DNA from: Delphinus delphis
Lineage: Eukaryota > Chordata > Mammalia > Artiodactyla > Delphinidae
Assembly: GCF_949987515.2 (NCBI RefSeq)
Contig: NC_082698.1
Coordinates: forward strand, 1,815,501 to 1,879,500
Reading direction: 5' to 3'
DNA: 64,000 nt
Below, one piece after another: positions 37,401-49,830 of this stretch. The translations under genes and the position numbers were made by a program. The notes under the pieces are model-generated. The model ran no database searches and was not told the origin of the DNA. It worked only from the letters and a program-made list of their open reading frames with translations. Every line of letters starts with the position of its first letter. Position 1 is the stretch's first letter.

Positions 37401-38463
37401 ATGACAAAGGAGGCAAGGATATACAATGGAGAAAAGACAGTCTCTTCAATAAATGGTGCTGGGAAAACTGGACAGCTACATGTAAAAGAATGAAATTAGA
37501 ACACTCCATAACAACATACACAAAAATAAACTCAAAATGGATTCGAGACCTAAATGTAAGACCGGACACTATCAAACTCTTAGAGGAAAACATAGGAAGA
37601 ACACTCTTTGACATGAATCACAGCAAGATATTTTTTGATCCACCTCCTAGAGTAATGGAAATAAAAACAAAAATAAACTAATAGGACCTAATGAAACTTA
37701 AAACCTTTTGCAAAGGAAAGGAAACTACAAACAAGATGAAAAGACAGCCCTCAGAATGGGAGAAAATATTTGCAAATGAATCAACAGACAAAGGATTAAT
37801 CTCCAAAATATATAAAGAGCTCATGCAGCTCAATATTAAAAAAACAAGCAACCCAATCCAAAAGGCCTAAATAGACATTTCTCCAAAGAAGACATACAGA
37901 TGGCCAAGAAGCACATGAAAAGCTGCTCAACGTCACTAACTATTAGAGAAATGCAAATCAAAACTACAGTGAGGTATCGCCTCACACCAGTTAGAATGGG
38001 CATCATCAGAAAATCTACAAACAACAAATGCTGGAGAGGGTGTGGAGAAAAGGGAACCCTCTTGCACTGTTGGTGGGAATGTAAATTGATACAGCCACTA
38101 TGGAGAACAGTATGGAGGTTCCTTAGAAAACTAAAACTAGAATTACCGTATGACCCAGCAATCCCACTACTGGGCATATACCCAGAGGAAACCGTAATTC
38201 AAAAAGACACATGCACCCCAATGTTCATTGCAGCTCTATTTACAATAGCCAGGACATGGAAGCAACCTACGTGTCCATCGACAGATGAATGGATAAAGAA
38301 GATGTGGCACATATATGCAATGGAATATTACTCAGCCATAAAAAGAAACGAAATTGGGTCATTTGTGGAGACATGGATGGATCTAGAGACTATCATACAG
38401 AGTGAAGTAAGTCAGAAGGAGGAAAACAAATACCATATACTAATGCGTATATGTGGAACCTAG
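34454..38463 (+). pseudogene. L1 ORF2 (endonuclease and reverse transcriptase) of the large L1
   Basis: ORF2 starts at or near 34453 with the endonuclease: TLNMNGLKAPTKRHR, then CCLQETHFK, then, after a frameshift near 34640, NIYAPNIGAPQYI and IVGDFNISL, the L1 endonuclease metal-binding and catalytic blocks. Reverse transcriptase follows with the SINE at 36129 inserted just before its [15 protein letters not shown] segment. The LFADDM active-site box is present near 36747. The C-terminus ends at 38463 after [15 protein letters not shown]. Multiple frameshifts and stops make it non-functional. In live L1s this protein nicks the target and copies the RNA into the genome. Confidence 0.9.
36129..36321 (+). 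mobile_element. CHR-type SINE inside L1 ORF2
   Basis: Plus-strand CHR SINE beginning GGGGCTTCCCCAGTGGCGCA and ending in a 16-base A tract. Flanks GATCATACACT (36118-36128) and GATTATACACT (36322-36332) form the target-site duplication with one mismatch. It belongs to the shorter subfamily, like 5556 and 40573. Confidence 0.93.
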
Positions 38464-38722
38464 GAAAATGGTACAGATGAACCAGTTTGCAGGGCAGAAA
38501 TAGAGACACAGATGTAGAGAACAAACGTATGGACACCAAGGGGGGAAGCCACGGCGGGGTGGGTGGTGGGATGAACTGGGATTTTGGGATTGACATATAT
38601 ACATTAATATGTATAAAATGGATAACTAATGAGAACATGCTGTAAAAAAAAATAAAATGAAAAATAAAAAATAAACCTGAGGAAAGGCAAGTAAATAAAT
38701 AAATACATACATACATACATAC
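38464..38722 (+). repeat. L1 3' UTR and A-rich tail with tetranucleotide expansion
   Basis: The 3' UTR of the large L1 ends in AAAAAAAAATAAAATGAAAA and drifts into (AAAT)n and (CATA)n. Such tails often seed microsatellites. The right target-site copy AAACCCCTTGA follows at 38723-38733. Confidence 0.88.
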
Positions 38723-38733
38723 AAACCCCTTGA

Positions 38734-40557
38734 CCAGTTCCAGACTCAATGGGAAAGTGGGTTTTCTCTTCCAGAGTGTCGCCAGCGTGTACAGCCAAGT
38801 TAGTCCTTGCTGCTGCTCTTCCGCAGGAGCCCGTGCACACCAGGGCTTCCCATTGGCCTCGTGCTTGTGGCAGTCTGTTCACTCGCCTGCCCTTCCCAGC
38901 CTGTGAGTCACCCGCTGGAGGGCCCTGTCGCCCTGTCCCTGCCCAGCCTGCAGCGGCTCCGGGCGGTTTCCCGAACCTCAGATCCATTCAAGGATGAATC
39001 CAGCTGATTCCACGTAATCCCTAACGCTGTTTCTCTCATGCTTGCTCCTGAATCGGGCACGGGCAGAGGGAAGCGTGGGCAGAGCGGAGGGTTTACTGTC
39101 AGAGGTCTCGTCGGAGGGCATTCACACGTGGGTTGGGAGCCAGCGGTTGAAGGATGAGCAGACAGGGGCGGGGGTGGGGTGCTCTCTTCGTTTCCTCCCA
39201 GCAGGTCTCAGCTAATCCACTTTGCCTCGTTCCCATCTATTCCTTGAAGCCTTGGAATTTCAGGTTATAGAAGGAACACTTTCGGGGGGAAAGCATGTCT
39301 TGTATCCTATTTCTTAGTTTTTAAGGAGAAGGTGGAGTTTATCTAGGGGGAATGGAAGATGTGCGGAAGGATTTGCCCTAGGGAATGGGACTACTTTCCT
39401 GGCCCTCTGCAGGCTGGAGCCCTCCGGACCTGCCCCCCCTCACCTGCCCGCACCCTCTCACCTGCCCCCTCGATGTTACAGGGAAGTGGGAAGTGGGGGC
39501 CCACATTCAGGAGGATACAAGCACCAGGCAACTCCAGCGTCTGCCCCTCTTTGGTGAAATAAGCGAAGTGATTCTTTTTTAAGGATGATGGTAGCTATTT
39601 TCAAAACTTAGCCCACCATTTCATAAGCATCGAAGTGAAAAGGATAAAATATGAGTGAGAGCTGTGGCCTCCAGTACAGCAAGTGACTAGCAAATACAAC
39701 TATTAAAAAGTACCATCTGCCTTGGAAGCCATTTACCACCTGTTCTTTTGCTTCCAGAACAATTTAATGGTCTAAATTTAACATTTTGTCCTGCCACAGA
39801 ACAGCTGGGAAGTGACGATCCTTTTTTCAATGAGGAACGTACCCGCCAGGCTACATAACAAGGCAGGAAAGTCTCCAAGACACTCTCCGCGCAGCCTCTG
39901 TGGGGCTGTCCACTCATCCCATTAGCGAAGCCAAGGATGCTGAAATGGGCTCTGCAGCCACAGTAACCCAGCCGTTTGGGGATGCAGCCTTTTCTCTTCT
40001 TATCCAGGAATTGTTTCCTCCTCCAGTATAATAAAAAATGTCATAATACATATCAACATTTTGGAGATTCGTAGAGACAAAAATCCTGCTGCAATGTAAT
40101 TACTTATACCCCAGAGTGCCTGAGACTCAGCTGGCTTCTGTGAGAAAGACATATGTGTTTCTAATGAGAGAATGAGCTGCTTTTAGTAGAAAAATTATTG
40201 GATTTAAACAAACGAAAAAGGACTTCGTATAGTTTGCTACCCACAAGTGAACTCGTACTATGCATGCGAGATAGAAAGAGTCAAGCAGGTGGTAACGCGT
40301 TTGGGCCGTGCCGGGTGCAGAAGTGTCTAAATGGAGATCCAGCTGTGAGCCCTTCCTCTCAGCAAGTCAGCTTGTTTAAGGTTGTCCGTCTACAAAAGTC
40401 CTCCTGTGACCTGTCTGCTGCAACCTCCCTGAGGAGCTGCCATCACTTGAGCTGTATTCTTCGTCTGCACTGTTAGCTCCAATTCACTCTTTCTTTGAAA
40501 AGAAAAATTGGCAACCCAGCACGCACAGAAAAGCATGTCTATGTCTATGCCAAGTAT
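38734..40557. other. Non-coding DNA, nothing assigned
   Basis: GC-rich at the left, AT-rich at the right. No splice-flanked coding frame or repeat family was recognised. Confidence 0.4.
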
Positions 40558-40572
40558 AAAGAACACTGATAC

Positions 40573-40777
40573 GGGCTTCCCTGGTGGCGCAGTGGTTGAG
40601 AGTCCGCCTGCCGATGCAGGGGACACGGGTTCGTGCCCCGGTCTGGGAAGATCCCACATGCCGCGGAGCGGCTGCGCCGGTGAGCCATGGCTGCTGAGTC
40701 TGCGTGTCCGGAGCCTGTGCTCCGCAACGGGAGAGGCCACAGCAGTGAGAGGCCTGCGTACCGCAAAAAAAAAAAAA
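40573..40777 (+). mobile_element. CHR-type SINE, well preserved
   Basis: Complete short-form CHR SINE with 5' head GGGCTTCCCTGGTGGCGCAG, tRNA-like region with GGTTCGTGCCCC (B-box-like) near 40628-40639, and a 16-base A tail. A perfect 15-bp target-site duplication AAAGAACACTGATAC lies at 40558-40572 and 40778-40792. It is the cleanest copy in the window and so probably the youngest. Confidence 0.96.
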
Positions 40778-40792
40778 AAAGAACACTGATAC

Positions 40793-41585
40793 AGTAGACC
40801 CCCAAGTACCTCCCACTGAGCCCAAGAAATGGATGTTTCTGTACCCCTAGCGCTCCTGGGAGCCTCAGCCCTCCCCAGCAACGATTACTCTCCCAAACAG
40901 GTGCCAGTCGTTGCTGTGCTGCTTTTGAGAAATCTGTTTACATATAAGCATTATTTCTAAACGATGTATTTCATAGTTTAGGCGCTTTTTGAATTTTACA
41001 TAAACGTCATCATAGTCCGTGCATTCTTCCGTGATTGCCTTTTTTGCTCAAAACGATGTATTGTTTTTTTGTGAAGTCCCCGCCGAGGGGGGACCTTGTG
41101 GTTGTGATGCCGTCACGTTCACTGCGGCATAGCATTGGCTGCTTGGTCTGAATCCACGCAATGCATCAACCATTCCGCTACTGGTGGCATCTGGACTGTT
41201 TCCTGAAATGTCAGGAACAATTGCCCCCTCTTTCCTTTTGGAAGCACTTTCCTCCCCTTCTGATAGTCCTTCCAGGTTTGGGGTGGGGGGGGTCTTTGCA
41301 CAGATCTGTAGAGTCTGGGGTGTGCAGGACCCTCCCTCTCTGGCATCCCAAGTGTTCTTATCCTAGGTAGTAACTAATCCCAACTTCATCTCAGTCCCTG
41401 TTTCTCCCTTGAGTGCTAGGTTGATAGAGCTAGTTTCCCCCTGGACACATGCAGTTTCTGATGGATACCTCAAGCTGCACTTTTCTACAAAAGCAGTATT
41501 GATTTCCTGCCCATGGTCCTGCTTATGAAACAATGCAAAACACCTGGTTTCTCCTGGAGGCTTCTGGGAAAGCCCCCTCTTCCAC
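40793..41585. other. Non-coding DNA, nothing assigned
   Basis: No gene or repeat was recognised. A G run lies at 41282-41293. Confidence 0.4.
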
Positions 41586-41589
41586 TAGC

Positions 41590-42335
41590 ACTCTCTCATT
41601 CATAAGTAGCACTCGTCTGTCCAGTGTCTGCACCCAACACCCCAGGGTCATCCTTGGTTCCTCCTGCCTGGTAACCTCACATCCACCCATCAGCGCTGTC
41701 TTCCCTCCTAATCTGCAGCCCAAGTCCAACTTCCTCGTCCAGACCGATACCGTCTGTTGACTGAGTGGCCGCACAAAATCTCTCTGCTTCCGCTCACCCT
41801 TATCAGCCACTGTTCCCTACAGGAGCCAGAGTTCCCTTCTCAGGAACGTACAGCAGGCCAAGCCTGCGCCTGCTTAAGACTCCCACTGACTGTCTCCTGT
41901 GGAGCTTAGAACAAATCCCAGACTTCTCCCCAGAGTCTCTGGAAGCCACCTTTTGTGGCCCCAGCCCGTGCTCTTGCCGCTGCTGCTGGCCACTCTCCCT
42001 TCTCCCAGCGAGCCTCACACCCAGCCTGGCTGCCTCGGGGCCTTTGCACTGGCCACTGCCCTGCCTTAGAGGCCCTCCTTCACCGTTCAGGCCCAGCTGA
42101 GAAGCACCCCTGCTTGCTCATCCTAAGGACCCTTGGGAATCAACTCCCTCTCATCACCTGTTTACTTCCTGGATAGCATTTCTCATTGTCTGGAATTACC
42201 TCAGTGTCTGTTCCTGGCTTGTTTCCCTCTGCTGCCCTCCCCCATCCCCGGATGTGTGAGATCCAGGATGACAGGGGCCTCTGGGTCTTATTCACCATGA
42301 GTTCAGGGCCAAGGTCAGTGCTTGGGGCAAAACGG
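41590..42335 (+). repeat. LINE-2 3' region, about 700 bp
   Basis: The order of old L2 text is kept: CCCAGGGTCATCCTTGGTTC, then CCCACATCCA-like, GCCTTTGCACTGGCCACTGC (42040), CACCTGTTTACTTCCTGGAT (42157) and GGATGACAGGGGCCTCTGG (42266) ahead of the L2 end. L2 is an ancient mammal-wide LINE. No intact coding frame remains. Confidence 0.7.
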
Positions 42336-45300
42336 TCTCCCCTTTGCCTCTGCGGAAGGGGCAGTCTGCTCCCTGTGTTCTCGAAGACAGAGAGGAGGGG
42401 GTGGGCCTGCTTGAAGATGTTCGTTCAGCGCCCCCGCCCCAGCCCAGTGAGTCCTCACAGACAAGGTGGGAATCGGGGCAGCCGTCCACACGCCAGGGCT
42501 CCTCGGTGGTGCTCACGGCCGCAGAGCCTGGCTGCTGACGTCGCTCTCCATCTTGGCGTTGATCGGGACGTCCAATCAGGATGCCCAGCAGAAAACCAGG
42601 CTACTCTGTGAAGGACTTCAAAGGATGGCCAACACCCAGGTGCGACATCCTTGAAGACGGGTGTGTCCTGAAACCCCAGATTTTCACCCTGAAAGTTTGC
42701 ACGGATCCCATGCAGCTGATCCCATTCTTTAAACGGGGGGACAGAGTGGGAGGTGATTAAAGACCTCCTTACCTAAGTTCCAAAGGCAAGAAGGGCAGAG
42801 CGAACCTGGGACTCAGCCCCGTTTCCTGAGGGCCTTGCCTTTCTTTCATAGGCATCACCATCAACCCCTCCTACCATCGATCCCTCCCGCTAGCCACAGT
42901 TCACCTTGAGCCATTGAGCCATTGAGCTAGAACCCATGACCTGATGACTGAGACTTTGGCTGGGCTGTTGGCGCTATAGGGACATGGACCAAATTCAGCT
43001 CTGTGACCAGCCCAGGCAGAGAGGGTGGCCAGGCCACACTCACACACGTGATGCATGTGGTCTGATCCCTGGAACGGGCCTGAGCTCTTCCAGCGGGTGG
43101 GCATTTGTAGAAGAGACCCTAGAAAGACTGAGAAGGTAGGTTGGTCTGCAGACGGAGGAAGGAGGAAGGAGCCCTGAGGGTTGTCGCTTTAACGGAGAGC
43201 ATCCTTTAAGAGCGCATCCTTGGTGGCCGCATGAGGTCCCGTTGCTACAGCCACAGGTCAGAGCCTGGTCTTGGCGAGTTCCCGGTAACGAGAGCAGCCA
43301 CCCCCTCCTGGGCTGGGCTGTCTCATGTGATCTGTGATAACAGCGCCGTTGGAAACAGTATCCGTGGCATCTAGTTGAGGATGCGGGAGGGGATGAGGTG
43401 CCCGATGGGCACTCACTGGAGGCCGTGGTCCAGGAAGCACCTGGGAGCATCTGTGGGCCCAGCTGCTTTGGGCCACACACACAGAGGACACTGCCTCGTG
43501 GGAGTGCGGGGTCTGTGTTTATTCACTGGCCCAAGTCAGGGAGGCAGCTGGCATTTTGCCCCTGGGTGCTTAAACTTCTGGAGCCCACGGGGAGCTGCTG
43601 GAAGCGTCCTCAAGGCGCCCAGTCCTCCGGCAGCTCCAGCTGTGGAGAGCAGCTAAGGAAGGGCGAGGACACCAGCACAGGGTCAGTGTCCGCCCTGCGT
43701 GTGACGCTGGGTCACGCGAGAAAGAAGTGAGCGCTTAGGAAACTTTAGCTAAGGAAGCTACGCCCTGTTGAAATATCCTATCGGTGGTTTGCAGTTTATA
43801 GACGCCGATAGTTAAGAGAGCGAGCCTACTTAGCTAACAACACACGAGCTCCTCATTTCCTCAGGAGCTCAGCTAACAGCTGTACCTGTCGCCACTGCAG
43901 GGAGTGGAGAGGGGAGGGCGCTGCTTTGAAGCAGACCCTGGGCAGCGCTGGCTTCAACCACTCGCCTCCCCTTCCCTGATGTATTTAAGAATGGCTGTGC
44001 TCGAACCTAGGTTATGACCGACGTCCAAGATTCAGTTCACCATCCGTGTGTCTCCGGAGCTCCCAGGGCTCTTGGGATGACACTTCTCAAGCTCGGATGC
44101 ACAGGACGTTTTTCCACTTGGGAGGACTGACGGTGGGGGAGCGGCACGGAGCCCCCGCTTCGTGCTGGGGTCCCAGGCTCCCCCTGGCACCTTGTCTCAG
44201 CGCAGGTTGGGCCCATCCAGGGATGGGCTGCAGGCCCACCTTCATGAGAAAAGGGATATGAAAAGGATGCTCCTGGGAGGACCCTCAGAAAGGAGTCAGG
44301 ACAAGATGGTGGAACCACCACCTACATGCTCACTGCTGGGCTCCCATCTGGCCCTGCTTGCATGGTCTTTCCTCTTGCTCTGTTCACATCCTGGCCTCTC
44401 ATTGGAAGTCCAGTTGAGAGCTGACTTTGTCCATGGTGACTGCCTTGACCCTTTCGGTCCACCAAAACCCTTCCAGCCTTCAAACTCCTGTGCTGTCCTT
44501 GTCTCACCTGTCACTTAACTGACAGCCAAGCTGTTCACAAGAGTGCGCTTCATCTCCACGCTGAACGTCCACGGGGCCGGGCCACGGGGCTGGCTGTCTC
44601 CCCGCTCAGCACTTAAACCAGCTCTGGGGATATTTCCCAGATGGGAGGCTCGGCCACTAGAGGACAGGCAGTGACTTCCATCGGTCAAGTTAGGCTGAAT
44701 TGTTACAGTTAAATCGCTTTGTAGACTAGCCCCCTCCTTGTTTATACAGCATGTAGAGAACATGTTTTTTCCTGTTCTCCGCTGTGTAAATACAGTCCTA
44801 CCGACTGAAGAAAGAAACAGTCATCATCCGGTACATGTCCTCCTAAAGGTGTTATTGTGTTTCCCTGCCCACAGCTGCTCAGCCTCACTGGGGAGACGTG
44901 GGTACTCACGATCGCACCTCTAGCCACAGAAGGAGGCATCGGCTACCTCTCATTTGCTTTCTGCTGGAGAGAAAACAGCCATGCTCTGGGCTATTCAACA
45001 TAAAAGAGAGTTAAAGGCACAGAGCCCGAGAAGGCCCACGGTGCTCACAAATGACCCACATCTGGGGGCTTACCTTGAGTGGGGCTGGGAAGTCGCCCAG
45101 GATCACCTGTCTCTGTGCACTCAAGCGTGGGCTGGAGAGGAGCCTGGACCGGCCAGGTGCCAGGTGTTTACATCCCACTGGTCCCAAGGGGTGAGGGGTG
45201 CAGGGAAGGCTGGGCAGGTGGAACCTCAGAGCCAGGGAGGTCTGGCTCCCAGGAGATGAGGCGAAGGGGAGCCCATCGCTTCAGGACAGAGGAACAGTTC

Positions 45301-48300
45301 CTGATCGTCTAGAAAAGAGCTGACAAAATGGTCCAGACCCCACGCCGCCCTCTCCACTACGCCCAGCCTGGGAAAGCTTCCTGCTCTCCACTCTGGTCAG
45401 GTCCGCTGGCAGCCCTCGTGGTCAAGCACGTGGTTAAACCACAGGCCCAGGGGCAGTGCTTGTGCACGGGGTCCAGTCTGGGCATTCGGGCAGGTGTGAG
45501 CTGACTTCTGTGAGCAGAGCTCTCTCAGGGGAAGAGAGCAGTGTCTGAATTATTCTATGAGCGCCGTACAGGACTGTCTGCTCCCAGGTCCCCAGCTGCT
45601 CTTGTTATCCTGCAAAGATTTGAAAGGAAGGAGACTCGGCTTCCACTAACTGTCCCCTGAAGCAGCCACCGGTGTGCGCGCGCGGGCGGGGTCAAGGTCA
45701 GGACACGCCAGGAGAGCCGGCAAGGACTCATGCGCCCCAGGTTCTGACAGCAGATATATGTATGTAGTTTGCTAATTTACACACGGGGAAGGAAAACACG
45801 CACATCTGAGGCTCTTCAAGAAAGAACTGAAACTGTGATAGTGACCAAAAGAACAGAACGTGCTTCTTGTGCTGAAAAGGACCCCTCTTGTCTGGGACTC
45901 CCAGACGCTGGGCTTTAAAACGATGCCCTGGAGCCCGCGAGCCCGCTGTCAGTGGCACTGACGTTTAAATGCTCTGTGAGCCTGGAGGATGGCTTTCCCG
46001 AGCGGGCCGTCTTCCCTTTGTTATTCTGTTTTTTAATTGGGACGTTGCATTTGCTAAGGTGGCAGGGACAACTGCGCAGATCTGCTTAGGATCATGGACT
46101 CTGCAGGGGCAAAGGGAGTGGAAAGAATCTGAATTTTCTTAAATAGATTCATTCGTCCCATTCCCCACTCAACACATCAGCCAGCCACCCCACGTGTCCT
46201 GAGCAGGTCAGCGCCCACTGCATCGCGCCCCGGGGGCTGGTCGTCATGCGGGAGCTGGCCCAGGCACACAGGACCTGCAGGGCTGTCTCAGGTTGGGTGG
46301 CCCCAGAAGGCGGCTCTGGGATGGAGATTTTATGTGAGCCTGCGGGGAGGAGGGGGCGTGTGATAGGAAAGCAATAAGGCAGCAGGAGGTCTACCACGTT
46401 CTTCTAGCAAAGCAGGGAGGAAGCTAGGCTCTTGCCCATCAGCGTCTGCCTGCGTTTGGTTGAGGGCAGCTCCGGGTGGCTCCAATTTCCTGGCATTTCT
46501 GCTCACCCCACACCAAGGCCAAAACCGCCCCCCACCAGACACAGCCCTGAGGCAGAGAGAGTCAGTCCTCGTGGTCGCAGGAGGAGGCCTTGGGCATCAT
46601 GGGAAGGTGAGGGCTTCTGGAGCGCGGTGGGGCAGCCTGTGGACCGCGGACCCTCTGGGAGCCAAGCTCCCAGGGGTGCAGGGAGGGATGCGGTGCGCTT
46701 GGTTTGTGACCTGACCTCTCTAAAGGTCAGAACAACCAAAGATGAAGTGTGAGGTCATGAAGACCTGTGGACTGTTCTCACAGCTGTGACGTTTCTTACC
46801 AGGTGTGGCTGTGGGGCCTGCATGCCGTCCTGTGTGTGAACAGTGAAGGGGACTCCCGTGGTTCACAGTGAATTGAGATGTTGGCCGGGGAAGGAGGCCT
46901 CAGCTTCCAGGCCGTCCTTCAGGGCTCCCCCAGGCTTCTCTTGACCGTTAGGACAGCCTCTTTCCGGGTGACGGGGCGGCGGCAGTGGCCAGGCAGACAC
47001 AGGAGCCAGGGGAGGCAGCCGATGCGGCTCTGCTGAGTGATGGGTGCCAGGACTGGGCTTAGCCCATGGAACCATCCAGCACACGGTGGGTGTTCAGTGA
47101 GTGCCCATTGAATAAACAGGTGGACATAAGAAGAAAACACCAGCAGAACCACCGTGACAGCAGGGGTCTACGGAGGTCCAAGTCCCAGCCCCACAGCGGG
47201 CGGCAGTGGGGACCTGGAGTGTGTGCGAAGCCAGGAAGAGCCCCGTGGCAAAAGAGTGCCGTGATGTTAAAGATCTTGGCAGAAAGAGATTTCAGCCTGG
47301 GGACCCTGTTCAAAAGGGCTCAGAAATCTAAGGGGTCCATCCGCTTCTCTCTCTGGCATTGCTTTGGTCAGCGGTGAAATGAGACGCCAGAGTGAGGTCA
47401 TCCCTGAGATGCCCCCGGCTCTACTGAGCCATGAGACCGCAGAGCAGGGTCCGTGCACCCCGGTGCAGGGATGCAGGAGCCTGGCACCTTCCAAGGTCAG
47501 GGCAGACCACAGCCAGGATGCCAGGTACATTTTGTGAATGTCTTCCTGGTTCAATGCTCTTGCATCAACCCTGTTGGGTCTTTGTAGTGTATTTAAGGGT
47601 CTTGTGCAGTCTTTATTGGGTTAGTTTATTCTGTTTTGGACGGCCAAGCAGGGAGGGGGCTACCAAGGTGACACGAGTGTGAGATGCTAGAGGTTGGACC
47701 AAGCAGATCAAGATGGGGGCTGGGGAGCGGTCTGAGTTGGGGTCTGGATTCAAGGTCCACTCAGCAGACTAGGTGCTGAATGTTTGTGGATGTGCAAGAA
47801 GGATGGAGTCAGGGGTGGCATCGAAGATTTGTCCTGAGCAACTGAGCGAATGGAAACACCCTGCATCACACAGGGGCCATCTGAGCAGGGCTGTCCTGGG
47901 AAGGCAGATCCGGAGTTTTCTCTGACCCTGCTTCTTCCTGTAGCACCAGCCTGCGTCTCTCTTTCCTTAGACAACCTTCCTCCAAGTAAGCCGCCTATTC
48001 CTGGTTATAATTTCTGTCTTCCTGTTTTCTTCTGAGCTCAATCCAAGCAGGTCTTGGCTTCTCCACCCCACTGAAAGTGCTCTTATAGACGTCACCAGCA
48101 ACTTGGATTTTCCTGAATTCACATGGTGCATTCTCTGTCCTCCTGTTACTGAACTTTATGCCATTTGACGGAGTTAATCACTCTCTCCTCCTTGACACAC
48201 CCTTGTTGGATTTGCCTCCAGGTCACCATGAGCCTGGTTACCCCACTTTCCTGGGTGCACCTCCCCTTGTGTGTGCTGTGTGTCTCTGGTGACCCCCCAT

Positions 48301-48910
48301 CCTCCAAATACGGAGCCAACCTGTGTTCAGTCCTTCAGAGTCTCCACTCAGCTTCTCCAACAAAGCCGCCTGAGTTGATGGGTACAAAGTCCAGTGAAAT
48401 CGCCCAGTCTCACGGCTACGTTGTCACCTCTACAGCGTCCCCCCCAATTCCAGACGCGCGTGGCCAAAAGTCCATGCGACATTCCTACCGGTATGTTTAG
48501 TAACCACCTCGCACTGAACAGATCTCAGACTGTGCCCAAGTGTCCTTATAATTCCAACAAATAAGCTATAATTTTTATTGCACTCATTTTTCCTCAAGGC
48601 AGCCACTGGGGAAAAATAAAAAGAAAGGGGATGTAGGGTATGAAAGTGGACAGTATGTAAGGGGCAACGGCTGGGGGCGGGAGGCAGGGACACTTGTGGC
48701 TCTTTGGGCATCCTTTGGTAGTAGTTTTGTGGTCACCGAGACTGTGCCCTTGTTCCTGGAGAGGCTGTGTGGACGTTGGTAAGAGGCCCTGGTCTAACAG
48801 AGAGGAGCTTGTGTGCACTACCCAAGCCATCCGATTTGCGTTAATTATGTGTATGTAGCTGCCATTTGCCACGTCATAGAGTTATGACATTTGTTAAAGA
48901 TTCATTTGGA
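42336..48910. other. GC-rich non-coding DNA with worn ancient repeats
   Basis: No host exon could be defined. Worn repeat-like stretches are present near 47090-47120 (AGTGAGTGCCCATTGAATAA, an L2/MIR-type tail) and 48000-48340 (GTCACCAGCAACTTGGATTT ... CTTTATGCCATTTGACGGAG, a common interspersed repeat whose class I could not assign). Many overlapping short frames on both strands reflect base composition. Confidence 0.4.
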
Positions 48911-48919
48911 CTTATAAAA

Positions 48920-49830
48920 GGATATATGCAAGATAAATAACCCAATTAATAAATAAGCAAAGGATCTGATAGATGTTTCTCCAAAGAAGACATACAAATG
49001 GCCAATAAACACGTGAAAAGACGCTCAACGTCATTAGTCATCAAGAAATGCAAATCAAAACCACAGTGAGACACCACTTCATACTCACTTCATGGCTGAA
49101 ATTAAAAGATGGACAGGTGTTGGTGAAAATGTGGAGAAGCTGGAACCCTCATACGCTGCTGGTGGGAATGCAAAATGGTGCAGCCACTTCTGGAAAACAG
49201 CCGGGCAATTCCTTAAGTGGCTAAACATAGAATAACCGTTAAGACTCAGCAGTTCCGCTTCTAGGTATATACTTGAGAGAGATGAAAACGTATGTCCGCA
49301 CAAAACCGTACACAAACGTTCACAGCGGCGTTATTCATAACAGCCCCAAAGTGGGACAACCCAGGTGTTCATCAGCTGATGAATGGGGAAATTAAATGTA
49401 GTTGATCCAACAATGGAATATTAGCAATAAAAAGAAATGATGCGCTGACACAGGCTACAACGTGGATGAACTTTGAAAACATTACGTTAAATGAAAGAAG
49501 CCGGTCACAAAAACCGCATCGTACGATTCCATTTATATGAAATGTGCAGAACAGGCAAGTCCGTAGGGACAGGGGGAGATTAGTGGTCGCCTAGGGTGAG
49601 GGTGGGAGGGAGACCTGTGTGGAAAAGGAGAGCGAGTGCTAGCGGCCCGGGGTTTCTTTGCTTGGGGGGTGGGGGCGGTGGCAAAATGTTCTGAAATCGT
49701 TTGTGGTGATGGTTGCCATTCTGTGAATCTAGCGAAAACCAGTGTCTCGGACGCTTTCAGAGGGTGAATTGTATGGTATGTGAATTATATCTCAACAAAG
49801 CTTTAGTAGAAAAACAAATATACACACACC
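48920..49830 (+). mobile_element. L1M 3' end (ORF2 C-terminus and 3' UTR)
   Basis: The stretch begins at ATAAGCAAAGGATCTGATAG, passes through ATGGCCAATAAACACGTGAA, TGGTGGGAATGCAAAATGGT, AGCAGTTCCGCTTCTAGGTA and ends with GTATGTGAATTATATCTCAA plus an A-rich tail. This is the typical ORF2 end and 3' UTR of an old L1, 5'-truncated. No frame is open for more than about 75 codons. Confidence 0.85.

Larger units (their letters stand above)
28970..38722 (+). mobile_element. Near full-length LINE-1, interrupted by a nested L1 and a SINE
   Basis: The element starts with an L1 5' UTR at GGAGATTGGTTCAAGATGG, continues through about 900 bp of GC-richer 5' UTR, ORF1 (about 29870 onward), ORF2 (about 34454-38463), a short 3' UTR and an A-rich tail that drifts into (AAAT)n and (ACAT)n. 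It is bounded by a perfect 11-bp direct repeat. Removing the nested L1 (30132-33728) and the SINE (36129-36321, plus their duplications) leaves about 5.9 kb, the normal length of a complete L1. Stops and frameshifts in both ORFs make it inactive. Sequence is close to the first L1 in the window, so it belongs to a fairly young lineage-specific family. Confidence 0.94.

Noticed and set aside
38749..39007. Candidate exon after a pyrimidine tract at 38755-38775
   Set aside because: An acceptor-like sequence is present but no donor closes a frame-keeping exon, and the product has no recognisable features.
40613..40650. tRNA-like segment
   Set aside because: The box-like sequence belongs to the tRNA-derived head of a SINE. 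It is not a functional tRNA gene, as no full cloverleaf is kept.
45672..45700. CpG-rich patch that might be a promoter
   Set aside because: Only about 25 bases of CG-rich sequence, too short for a CpG island, with no exon beside it.
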